A stretch of 8,273 nucleotides of DNA, taken from contig CAUJKG010000087.1 of assembly GCA_963205465.1 (NCBI GenBank), forward strand, positions 1 to 8,273, in the 5' to 3' direction. Below the pieces are notes generated by a model. That model saw only the letters and a list, made by a program, of their open reading frames with translations. It searched no databases and was not told where the DNA came from. Position numbers and translations under genes: made by a program. The stretch comes from Pseudomonadota bacterium. GTDB taxonomy: Bacteria > Pseudomonadota > Alphaproteobacteria > Rhizobiales > Xanthobacteraceae. Below are positions 1 to 5,723 of the stretch, piece by piece; the stretch's first letter is position 1, and every line of letters begins with the position of its first letter.

Positions 1-144
1 CTTCCGTAGCGCGACCGACTCGATTCTATGATCTTCGCCTTTGCGCAGGATCAGGCTGGCGCGCTGGCGCGTCGGCAAAATGTTTTCCCGCAAGTTTGCG
101 AGATTGATCCGCGACCAGATCGAGTGTGCGATCTCCTGCGCTTC
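1..144 (-). repeat. coaA: Inverted copy of the coaA 3' end, arm 1 (truncated by the window edge)
   Basis: Position N here is the complement of position 616-N. I count 134 matches in 144 bases (93%). Read on the minus strand, it encodes a CoaA C-terminus from EAQEIAHSIWSR to RIESVALRK. The ten differences from arm 2 lie at 1, 7, 13, 27, 28, 67, 78, 125, 133 and 142. Eight of them are silent in the coaA frame, and two change amino acids (R to H, D to E). That pattern shows descent from a functional, slightly diverged coaA rather than random read errors. Identity ends at 144/145. The junction region (about 134-144) fits both the inverted copy and the expected forward coaA sequence, that is, short homology at the join. 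Confidence 0.85.
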
Positions 145-621
145 CTGAACGACGTGAAGGCGGGGCAGCGCAAGGTGAAAGCGCCGGTCTATAGCCATGT
201 TTCTTACGACGTCATTCCCGGCGAGATGATCGAGGTGGATCAGCCCGATATTCTGATCGTCGAGGGATTGAACGTGTTGCAGACCGGACGCCCGCCGAAG
301 GACGGTAAGGCGATCCCTTACGTTTCCGATTTCTTCGACTTCTCGGTCTATATCGACGCGGAAGAAAGCGTGCTGGAATCCTGGTACGTGCGGCGGTTCA
401 GTGCGCTACGCTCGACCGCGTTCCGCGATCCGCTTTCTTATTTCCATCGCTATTCGCAGGTGACCGATAGCGAGGCGCAGGACATCGCACGCTCGATCTG
501 GTCGCGGATCAATCTCGCAAACTTGCGGGAAAACATTCTGCCGACGCGTCAGCGCGCCAGCCTGATCCTGCGCAAAGGCGAAGATCACCGAATCGAGTCG
601 GTGGCGCTGCGGAAACTTTAG
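28..621 (+). CDS. coaA: Type I pantothenate kinase, C-terminal half with a chimeric 5' end
   Basis: From about position 132 to the TAG at 619-621 the frame encodes the C-terminal half of a bacterial type I pantothenate kinase, the ATP-dependent first step of coenzyme A synthesis. Visible family blocks are LLRFLNDVKAG, APVYSHVSYDVIPG, QPDILIVEGLNVLQ, DFFDFSVYIDA, WYVRRF, DPLSYFHRY, and the ending NILPTRQRASLIL. About 163 authentic residues remain of a roughly 315-residue family. The P-loop half is missing, so the product as drawn cannot be an active kinase. Residues 1 to about 35 of the open frame are not CoaA. They come from reading an inverted copy of the gene's own 3' end (1-144), and the ATG at 28 lies inside that copy with no Shine-Dalgarno before it. 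The family assignment is secure. Whether the gene is truly broken or only misjoined in assembly is open. Confidence 0.82.
   Translation: MIFAFAQDQAGALARRQNVFPQVCEIDPRPDRVCDLLRFLNDVKAGQRKVKAPVYSHVSYDVIPGEMIEVDQPDILIVEGLNVLQTGRPPKDGKAIPYVSDFFDFSVYIDAEESVLESWYVRRFSALRSTAFRDPLSYFHRYSQVTDSEAQDIARSIWSRINLANLRENILPTRQRASLILRKGEDHRIESVALRKL
472..615 (+). repeat. coaA: Inverted repeat arm 2, inside the coaA 3' end
   Basis: This is the in-place partner of the inverted arm at 1-144. It covers the last 48 codons of coaA before the final Leu codon and the stop. The two arms are separated by 327 bases of unique coaA sequence (145-471), so the whole structure is a long imperfect palindrome with a coaA centre. 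Confidence 0.85.
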
Positions 622-717
622 AGCATGAGCCCGAAAAGCATGTCACCGGACTTGATCCGGGGATGCCAAGCGGTTTTCGGGAAAGCATGCCCTCGGGCGT
701 GACCCGAGGGATCATGC
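620..717. repeat. Composite palindromic repeat with two nested hairpins, between convergent coaA and olsB
   Basis: The outer framework matches the simple palindrome at 7201-7250 read on the minus strand. It starts AGAGCATGAGCCCGAAAAG, later has AAGCGGTTTTCGGGAAAG, and ends ATCATGC. Two extra hairpins interrupt it. The first is CCGGA-CTTGA-TCCGG (646-660), placed in the central loop. The second is CCCTCGGG-CGTGA-CCCGAGGG (690-710), placed in the right arm and flanked by GCATG (685-689) and CATGC (713-717). CCCGAAAA (630-637) also pairs with TTTTCGGG (674-681). The repeat begins inside the coaA stop codon. Lying between convergent genes, it may act as a bidirectional transcription or RNA-processing barrier, but no clear T-tract follows either hairpin, so I do not call an intrinsic terminator. 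Confidence 0.75.
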
Positions 718-727
718 GAGAAAATAT

Positions 728-1636
728 TCAGGCCGCGAGTTTCTGCTCTTCCGTAACGAAACGGTCGCGATAACGCGCGGTTACGTTCTGCATCGGCAGC
801 ACGACCAGCACATCCGTGGTGCCGAACTGGTGATCGATCACCGCGCCGTTGCCGATATAGGCGCCGAGCCGCAGATAGCCCTTCACCAATGGCGGCAATT
901 CGCGAAGCGCTGCTTTTGCGTCGATCGCTTCCTTCGGCATGCGGTTCATCTCGACATGGCGCGACGGCAGCGCAGCCGCTTGCCATTGTTCCGGCGCGCG
1001 AGCGAAATGATGCAGGAAGGAAAGCTGGGTCGCGAGCTTGTCGGGATTGGTGCCCTCGAGGCTGGCGCAGCCGATCAGCACATCGAGCCGGTGCTGCGCG
1101 ACATAATTTGAAATGCCGTGCCAGAGTAGCTCGACCGTCTTCTTGTTGCGATAAGGCGGCAGCACGCAGGAGCGGCCCAACTCCAGGAAGCGTAGTTTGG
1201 GATGACGCGCGAGCAGGCCCGCGACATCGAATTCGGATTGCGTATAGAAGCCGCCATGATGCTGTGCGATTTCCTGGCGCAGCAAACGATAAGTGCCGAC
1301 CACGCGCGGGCGATGGAAGCCAAAAACAAGCTGCGGCCAGTCGTGATCGACGACGTTCAGATGATCGCAAATGGTGTCGAAGGCATCGACGTCGCGCCGC
1401 GCGATGAGGGTCGCGGCTGCCGGGATCGCCGACATTTCCTTGTAGAAGACGTTGTAGCGCAGCCGCTGGGCGCTGCGCACTTCATGCGCCTTCTTTGCAA
1501 GCCTTACCTCGAGCGATCCGAGTTGGCCCAGGGTTCGCGCAAAGTCGCTCCGCGTCGCCGGAATGCGCAGGCCGCTATAGGCGCGCAGCTTCGGCAAAAG
1601 GTTTGCAACCTTGCCGCGGGCGACGAGATGATTCAT
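728..1636 (-). CDS. olsB: L-ornithine N-alpha-acyltransferase (OlsB), ornithine lipid synthesis
   Basis: 302 residues, close to the usual rhizobial OlsB length. OlsB transfers a 3-hydroxyacyl group from acyl carrier protein to the alpha-amino group of ornithine. The product, lyso-ornithine lipid, is then O-acylated by OlsA to give the phosphorus-free membrane lipid. Supporting blocks in order: RLRYNVFYKEMSA (58-70), FDTICDHLNVVD (86-97), VVGTYRLLRQE (112-122), FYTQSEFD (130-137), FLELGRSCVLPPYR (150-163), LLWHGISNYV (170-179), LIGCASLEGT (187-196), LPPLVKGYLRLGAYIGNGAVID (247-268). These are characteristic of the acyl-ACP-using, GNAT-like OlsB family, formerly labelled hemolysin-like. No signal peptide is visible. 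The only in-frame ATG near the start is at 1634-1636, with a weak G-rich Shine-Dalgarno further away than usual. No olsA is in the window. It converges on coaA and lies downstream of the kinase gene, with a candidate promoter of its own. Confidence 0.85.
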   Translation of the reverse strand: MNHLVARGKVANLLPKLRAYSGLRIPATRSDFARTLGQLGSLEVRLAKKAHEVRSAQRLRYNVFYKEMSAIPAAATLIARRDVDAFDTICDHLNVVDHDWPQLVFGFHRPRVVGTYRLLRQEIAQHHGGFYTQSEFDVAGLLARHPKLRFLELGRSCVLPPYRNKKTVELLWHGISNYVAQHRLDVLIGCASLEGTNPDKLATQLSFLHHFARAPEQWQAAALPSRHVEMNRMPKEAIDAKAALRELPPLVKGYLRLGAYIGNGAVIDHQFGTTDVLVVLPMQNVTARYRDRFVTEEQKLAA

Positions 1637-1713
1637 GGCCTAGCGTTACCCCCAAGGGACACCGGACTTCGCATGCGAACAGATCGATTCGCCGGTCCGA
1701 TTACGTTTCTTCT

Positions 1714-1740
1714 AGAGCATAGGTATCGAACGGGATCATG
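1714..1740. repeat. Shrunken copy of the AGAGCATGATC palindrome
   Basis: The left end AGAGCAT (1714-1720) and the right end CGGGATCATG (1731-1740) match the two ends of the intact palindrome at 7200-7250, but only ten unrelated bases lie between them instead of the usual hairpin centre. It reads as an internal-deletion relic. It lies between the kinase gene and olsB. The rest of that gap (1637-1798) shows no open reading frame I believe and no convincing terminator. Confidence 0.45.
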
Positions 1741-1744
1741 ACAA
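1716..1744 (-). promoter_or_regulatory. Candidate sigma-70 promoter for olsB
   Basis: On the minus strand TTGTCA (1739-1744) is followed after exactly 17 bases by TATGCT (1716-1721). The first matches the TTGACA -35 consensus at 5 of 6 positions and the second matches the TATAAT -10 consensus at 4 of 6. It would start transcription near 1709 and give an olsB leader of about 70 bases. This rests on pattern only. Part of the element is contributed by the shrunken palindromic repeat at 1714-1740. Confidence 0.35.
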
Positions 1745-1798
1745 CGATACGGCAACCCCGTTTCGAGGTAAGCTGTTGTTCTGCCGGGGTAATTATTA

Positions 1799-3979
1799 TC
1801 AGGCGGCTGATTCCACAGCCTTTTCGGAAGGTCCCGTCCGCGCCCCGGCAATGGCTTTTTCGAGCCCCTGGCGGTCCACCGGCTTCACCACGAAGCCGTT
1901 CATGCCCGCGGCAAGGCAGTTGGCGCGGTCTTCCGGGAAGGCATTGGCGGTAAGCGCGATCACCGGAATCCGGCTCGCGGAGCCTCCCAGCGCCCGCAAG
2001 CGCCGCGTCGCTTCCAGCCCGTCCATGCCGGGAAGATGCAGGTCCATCAGCACCACGTCATAGGGTGCGCCCATCGTATTCGCGCTTGCGACGGCGTTGA
2101 CCGCGACGGCTCCGTCGGACACGACCGTTACCCGATGGCCCATGCGCGCAAGCAGCGCCTGCACCAGGAGCGCATTGATGTCGTTGTCCTCGGCGACCAG
2201 GATCGAGAGACTGTCTTTGCCCTGAGTACCTTCGGCGCTTACTTGCGGCAGTTCGCCCGCGGCAGAGTCCGCTGCCGGATCCATAAGCCGCTGCGCGAGC
2301 GTAAGCGCGCGAACCGGTTTGATCAGATAACTCGTAAGGCCGCTCGCCTGCAGACCGGGTAGCTCGCGCCGCTCGGCCGGCGTCAGCAACACATGACAAT
2401 GCGCTGCGTTGCGTTTGGCGGTTTTGAAGAGCGCAAGCACTTCGTCGTGGCCGAAGGCGCGGTCGATGATGCAATGGCTCCAGTGACGCTCGGACAACAG
2501 CGTTTCGGCCAGCGTGCGGCTGTCCGCGGTGGCGGCGCGTGCGCCCCATTGTTCGAGTTGCTGCGCAAGCAACGGCGCGATCACCGAGGATGGGGAGAGC
2601 ACGAGAATGTCGTGGCCGGAGAAATCGGGCAGCGTACTGCTGCGCTCTTCGATCGCGGGCAGCGCGACCGTGAAACGAAATTCAGCACCGCCATCCTGCA
2701 CGCTGGAAAGCGCGATCTCTCCGCCCATGCGCTCGACGATGCGCGACGCGATGGCAAGACCGAGACCGGTGCCGCCATGTTTTCGCGTGAGCGTGCCGTC
2801 GCCCTGCTCGAACTCCTCGAAGATGCGCGCCTGCGCATCGGCCTCGATGCCGGGGCCGCTATCGCGCACGCAGAAGCGGATCGCATTGCCTCGCCGCTCG
2901 ACCAGAACGGCAACGCCGCCGACATCGGTGAATTTGACGGCATTGCCGGCGAGATTGAGCAGAACCTGACGCAGCCGCGCGGCGTCTCCGGAAACGATTT
3001 GCGGCAGATCCGCGCTGAACTGTGCCGCGATTTCGATGCCTTTCGCCTGCGCGCGCGGCGAGAGCAATTCCACGACATCGGTGACGAGTTCGGCGAGATC
3101 GAACGGTGCGGCTTCAAGCTCGATGCGGCCCGCCTCGATCTTGGAGAAATCCAGAATCTCCTCGATCAGGCCGAGCAGCGCATCGCCGGAGGACTTCACG
3201 GCACGCGCGTAAGTCTGTTGCTCCTGACTGAGCGGCGTCTCTAACAGAAGATGTGTCATGCCGAGGATGCCGTTGAGTGGGGTCCGCACTTCATGGCTCA
3301 CCACGGCGAGGAAGCGCGACTTTGCGCGGCTCGCGGCCTCCGCCTGCTCGCGCGCTTCGCTCAATGCGCGCTCGGTCGCGATGCGGGCTGTGATGTCCCG
3401 GCCGGTGCGTTGAATCGCGACGATTTCGCCGTCGCCGTCGCGGACGGCGGCCTCCTTCCATGCGATCCAGCGCGGGCCGCCTTGTGCCGCGATCTCCTGA
3501 TCGAATACGCGGGTGCCGTCTTCCATCTGCTCGCGTGTGCCACCGCGCAGAACCTGCAGGTTCAGCGGCTTGCCGATGAGTTCGCGAATCTCTTTGCCGC
3601 TTAGCGCGGCCATCGCGCTGCTCGCATGGGTGACGCGGCCATGCTCGTCTTCGCGAATGACATAGTCGTCCTGTCCGTCGACCAGCGCGGTCAGATGCGC
3701 GAGGCGCTCTTCGAGCGCCCAGATCTTGTCGTCGCGCGTTTCGACTTCGCCTTCGAGCCGCACGGCTTTTTCGCGTAACGCAATCGAGCGGCGATTGAGA
3801 ACGCCGAACACGATACCGATGGCGCAGGCGATCATGCCGCCGAGACCGATCCAGCCGAGCTCCGGCCCGCTGGAAATCAGCTCCTGCGCGCGCGCGGCGC
3901 TCGGCGCGAGTACGGCAACGGCGCCGGATACGGCCAGGAGAATGGGATAAGCGAGGCGGCGACGAGCGGCATTCGTCAT
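1799..3979 (-). CDS. Membrane-anchored PAS hybrid sensor histidine kinase with two receiver domains
   Basis: 726 residues from the ATG at 3977-3979. I prefer this start because AAGGG lies six bases upstream and it yields MTNAARRRLAYPILLAV..., a proper signal/anchor segment. An in-frame GTG at 4022-4024 would add 15 residues but has no good Shine-Dalgarno. Order: hydrophobic segment 10-30, second membrane segment about 40-61, coiled coil about 65-100, PAS domain about 101-201, HisKA with FLAVVSHEVRTPLNG (phospho-His 229), HATPase with N-box LLNLAGNAVKFT (Asn 346), DSGPGIE (373-378) and GGTGLGLAI (402-410). A degenerate receiver (about 456-565) follows, then a complete receiver (about 590-710) with Glu597/Asp598, phospho-Asp 646 in VVLMDLHLPGMDG, Thr677 and Lys699. 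It presumably autophosphorylates and passes phosphate to its own C-terminal receiver, then to a phosphotransfer protein not encoded here. The signal is unknown. The PAS domain appears to be cytoplasmic. Confidence 0.9.
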   Translation of the reverse strand: MTNAARRRLAYPILLAVSGAVAVLAPSAARAQELISSGPELGWIGLGGMIACAIGIVFGVLNRRSIALREKAVRLEGEVETRDDKIWALEERLAHLTALVDGQDDYVIREDEHGRVTHASSAMAALSGKEIRELIGKPLNLQVLRGGTREQMEDGTRVFDQEIAAQGGPRWIAWKEAAVRDGDGEIVAIQRTGRDITARIATERALSEAREQAEAASRAKSRFLAVVSHEVRTPLNGILGMTHLLLETPLSQEQQTYARAVKSSGDALLGLIEEILDFSKIEAGRIELEAAPFDLAELVTDVVELLSPRAQAKGIEIAAQFSADLPQIVSGDAARLRQVLLNLAGNAVKFTDVGGVAVLVERRGNAIRFCVRDSGPGIEADAQARIFEEFEQGDGTLTRKHGGTGLGLAIASRIVERMGGEIALSSVQDGGAEFRFTVALPAIEERSSTLPDFSGHDILVLSPSSVIAPLLAQQLEQWGARAATADSRTLAETLLSERHWSHCIIDRAFGHDEVLALFKTAKRNAAHCHVLLTPAERRELPGLQASGLTSYLIKPVRALTLAQRLMDPAADSAAGELPQVSAEGTQGKDSLSILVAEDNDINALLVQALLARMGHRVTVVSDGAVAVNAVASANTMGAPYDVVLMDLHLPGMDGLEATRRLRALGGSASRIPVIALTANAFPEDRANCLAAGMNGFVVKPVDRQGLEKAIAGARTGPSEKAVESAA

Positions 3980-4082
3980 GGCGAGCCCTTGAGACGCGAG
4001 ACTTTCAAGGTCCAAGGATGGCACTCCGCGGCTTAATGCAGGGAAAGCGCGCGCAAACCGAACGCTGAAATTGAGCCGGTGG

Positions 4083-4097
4083 TTAAGCGGCGGTTAA
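4083..4097 (-). promoter_or_regulatory. CtrA-type binding site upstream of the hybrid histidine kinase
   Basis: The minus strand reads TTAA-CCGCCGC-TTAA and the plus strand reads TTAA-GCGGCGG-TTAAC, an exact fit to the alphaproteobacterial CtrA consensus TTAA-N7-TTAA(C). It lies two bases after the comM stop codon and about 103 bases upstream of the preferred kinase ATG, in the only gap (4025-4099) that can hold the kinase promoter. Such a spaced AT-rich pair is unexpected in DNA this GC-rich. Binding by CtrA is inferred, not shown. Confidence 0.5.
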
Positions 4098-4099
4098 CG

Positions 4100-5638
4100 T
4101 CAGGCCGCCAGCGCCACGCGATCCTGCGCCGCGCGGTAGGCCAATGCCTCCGCAAGATGGGCGCGGCCGACATTTTCCGCGCCGTCGAGGTCGGCGATGG
4201 TGCGTGCGACCTTGAGCACGCGATGATACCCGCGCGCCGAAAGCCGCATGGCGTCAGCGGCGTCACGCAGAAGCGCAAGCCCGGCCGGATCGGGGGCGGC
4301 AAGCGCTTCGATCAGTTTGGCATCGGCCTCGGCATTGGTGCGCAGATCGTCGCGGCCGAGCGAATGGAATCGCGTCAGCGCGATTTCACGCGCCGCCGCA
4401 ACGCGCGCGGCGACTTCCCGGCTTCCCTCGGCCGGTGCGGGCAAGACGAGATCGGCGGCCGAAACCGCGGGCACTTCGATATGCAAATCGATGCGGTCCA
4501 TCAAAGGTCCGGAAACGCGAGACTGATAATCCGCGGCACATCGCGCATTCGGCGCACGCTTGCAGGTGAAGCCGAGTTCGGTCGCGCGCCCGCAGCGGCA
4601 AGGATTCATCGCGGCGACAAGCTGGAAGCGGGCAGGATAGGTCACGCGATGATTGACGCGCGCGATCACCGCGTCTCCGCTTTCCAGCGGCTGGCGCAGC
4701 GAATCCAGAACCTGCGGTGAAAACTCGGGAAACTCGTCGAGAAAGAGCACGCCGAGATGAGCGAGCGAAACTTCGCCGGGCCGCGCGCGCAGTCCGCCGC
4801 CGATCATCGCCGCCATGCTGGCGGAATGATGCGGATTGCGGAACGGACGGCGGTTCGTGAGTGCGCCGCCTTCGATCGCACCGGCGACCGACTGGATCAT
4901 CGAAACTTCGAGGAGTTCGGCCGGTGCGAGCGGCGGCAAAATCGTCGGCAATCTCGCCGCGAGCATGGATTTTCCCGAGCCCGGAGGCCCTGCCATCAGG
5001 AGATTGTGGCCGCCAGCAGCGGCGATTTCGAGTGCGCGCTTTGCGCTTTCCTGTCCCTTGATGTCTTTCAGGTCGAGCAGGCTCTCGGTCAGTTCGCGGA
5101 TCTTCGGCGAGGGCCGCAGCAGAATCTGGGTGCCGCGCAGATGATTGACGAGCTGAAGCAGCGAGCGCGGCGCGACGATGTTCATCTCCGGCGACGCCCA
5201 TGCCGCTTCCGCGCCGCAGGCGGCGGGACAGATCAGGCCCTGCTCGCGCTCGTTGGCGGCGACCGCTGCGGGTAGCACACCGGATACCGGCGCGAGCGAG
5301 CCGTCCAGCCCGAGTTCGCCGACCACCATCATGCCTTCGATCGCATCGGAAGGGATCGCGCCGATCGCCGCCATCAGTCCGAGCGCGATCGGCAGATCGT
5401 AGTGGCTGCCTTCCTTCGGCAGATCAGCGGGCGCGAGATTGATGGTGATCCGCTTGGCCGGTAACGCGAGCCCTGACGCGATCAGTGCGGCGCGCACGCG
5501 CTCGCGTGCTTCGGACACGGCCTTGTCGGGAAGGCCCACGATATTGAAGGCCGGAAGGCCCGGCGCGACCTGCACCTGCACGTCGATCGGGCGTGCTTTC
5601 ACGCCTTCAAAAGCGACGGTCGACACATGTTGCACCAT
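4100..5638 (-). CDS. comM: YifB/ComM family Mg-chelatase-like AAA+ ATPase
   Basis: 512 residues from the ATG at 5636-5638. That start gives the family-typical MVQHVSTVAFEG beginning and lies nine bases after GGGGAG (5648-5653). The in-frame ATG at 5645-5647 directly abuts that Shine-Dalgarno and is less likely. Order: N-terminal ChlI-type domain with VQVAPGLPAFNIVGLPDKAV (22-41), DLPKEGSHYDLPIALG (72-87) and VVGELGLDG (105-113). The AAA+ core has Walker A GPPGSGKS (217-224), Walker B LFLDEFPEF (298-306), a cysteine cluster at MNPCRCG (Cys347 and Cys349, with Cys359 and Cys367) and SGPLMDRIDLHIEV, carrying a likely arginine finger. The C-terminal Mg-chelatase domain has SARGYHRVLKVARTIADLDG (467-486). 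In Vibrio and other transformable bacteria ComM is a hexameric branch-migration helicase that extends recombination of incoming DNA. Its role in alphaproteobacteria is less clear. A LexA-type box lies upstream. Confidence 0.93.
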   Translation of the reverse strand: MVQHVSTVAFEGVKARPIDVQVQVAPGLPAFNIVGLPDKAVSEARERVRAALIASGLALPAKRITINLAPADLPKEGSHYDLPIALGLMAAIGAIPSDAIEGMMVVGELGLDGSLAPVSGVLPAAVAANEREQGLICPAACGAEAAWASPEMNIVAPRSLLQLVNHLRGTQILLRPSPKIRELTESLLDLKDIKGQESAKRALEIAAAGGHNLLMAGPPGSGKSMLAARLPTILPPLAPAELLEVSMIQSVAGAIEGGALTNRRPFRNPHHSASMAAMIGGGLRARPGEVSLAHLGVLFLDEFPEFSPQVLDSLRQPLESGDAVIARVNHRVTYPARFQLVAAMNPCRCGRATELGFTCKRAPNARCAADYQSRVSGPLMDRIDLHIEVPAVSAADLVLPAPAEGSREVAARVAAAREIALTRFHSLGRDDLRTNAEADAKLIEALAAPDPAGLALLRDAADAMRLSARGYHRVLKVARTIADLDGAENVGRAHLAEALAYRAAQDRVALAA

Positions 5639-5647
5639 CGGGTGCAT

Positions 5648-5653
5648 CTCCCC
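5648..5653 (-). promoter_or_regulatory. Shine-Dalgarno deciding the comM start
   Basis: GGGGAG on the minus strand lies nine bases before the ATG at 5636-5638 and zero bases before the upstream in-frame ATG at 5645-5647. Only the downstream ATG has workable spacing, and it also matches the usual start of the YifB family. Confidence 0.6.
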
Positions 5654-5666
5654 GCGGAATGCGAAG

Positions 5667-5696
5667 AGGCTAACGGAACTCCGTTCGCTCCGTCAA
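5667..5696 (-). promoter_or_regulatory. Candidate comM promoter overlapping a small palindrome
   Basis: The minus strand carries TTGACG (5691-5696) and, 18 bases on, TAGCCT (5667-5672), a -35/-10 pair that is good at -35 and weak at -10. The spacer holds ACGGAG twice in direct order and the 14-base palindrome AACGGAACTCCGTT (5672-5685). The LexA-type box directly touches the -35 element on its upstream side. Confidence 0.35.
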
Positions 5697-5711
5697 GAAC
5701 AATAGGTGAAC
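5697..5711 (-). promoter_or_regulatory. Alphaproteobacterial LexA (SOS) box upstream of comM
   Basis: The minus strand reads GTTC-ACCTATT-GTTC, an exact match to the GTTC-N7-GTTC operator recognised by alphaproteobacterial LexA. It sits in the gap between the thioesterase stop codon and comM, 58 bases before the comM ATG, immediately next to a -35-like TTGACG. Position and sequence fit repression of comM that is lifted by DNA damage. LexA binding is inferred. Confidence 0.6.
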
Positions 5712-5723
5712 AAAATAGCGACT

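Noticed and set aside
28..130. A novel N-terminal domain on pantothenate kinase (MIFAFAQDQAGAL...)
   Set aside because: The same peptide appears when the coaA 3' end is translated on the opposite strand (406-588). It is a product of the inverted copy, not a domain.
618..1370. A 250-codon minus-strand frame overlapping olsB in another frame
   Set aside because: It is Arg/Ala/Ser-rich out-of-frame translation of olsB and runs through the palindromic repeat. The olsB frame carries all the family motifs.
1754..1790. Possible terminator after the histidine kinase gene (ACCCCG and CGGGGT)
   Set aside because: The stem is only about six base pairs with a loop of more than twenty bases and no following T-tract on the minus strand.
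2393..3244. A 283-codon plus-strand open frame inside the histidine kinase gene
   Set aside because: It is the shadow of a strongly conserved HisKA/HATPase/receiver coding region. No recognisable domain and no plausible ribosome binding site were seen.
4386..5201. A 271-codon minus-strand frame overlapping comM in another frame
   Set aside because: It is Arg-rich shadow translation across the conserved Walker A and Walker B region of comM, with no motif of its own.
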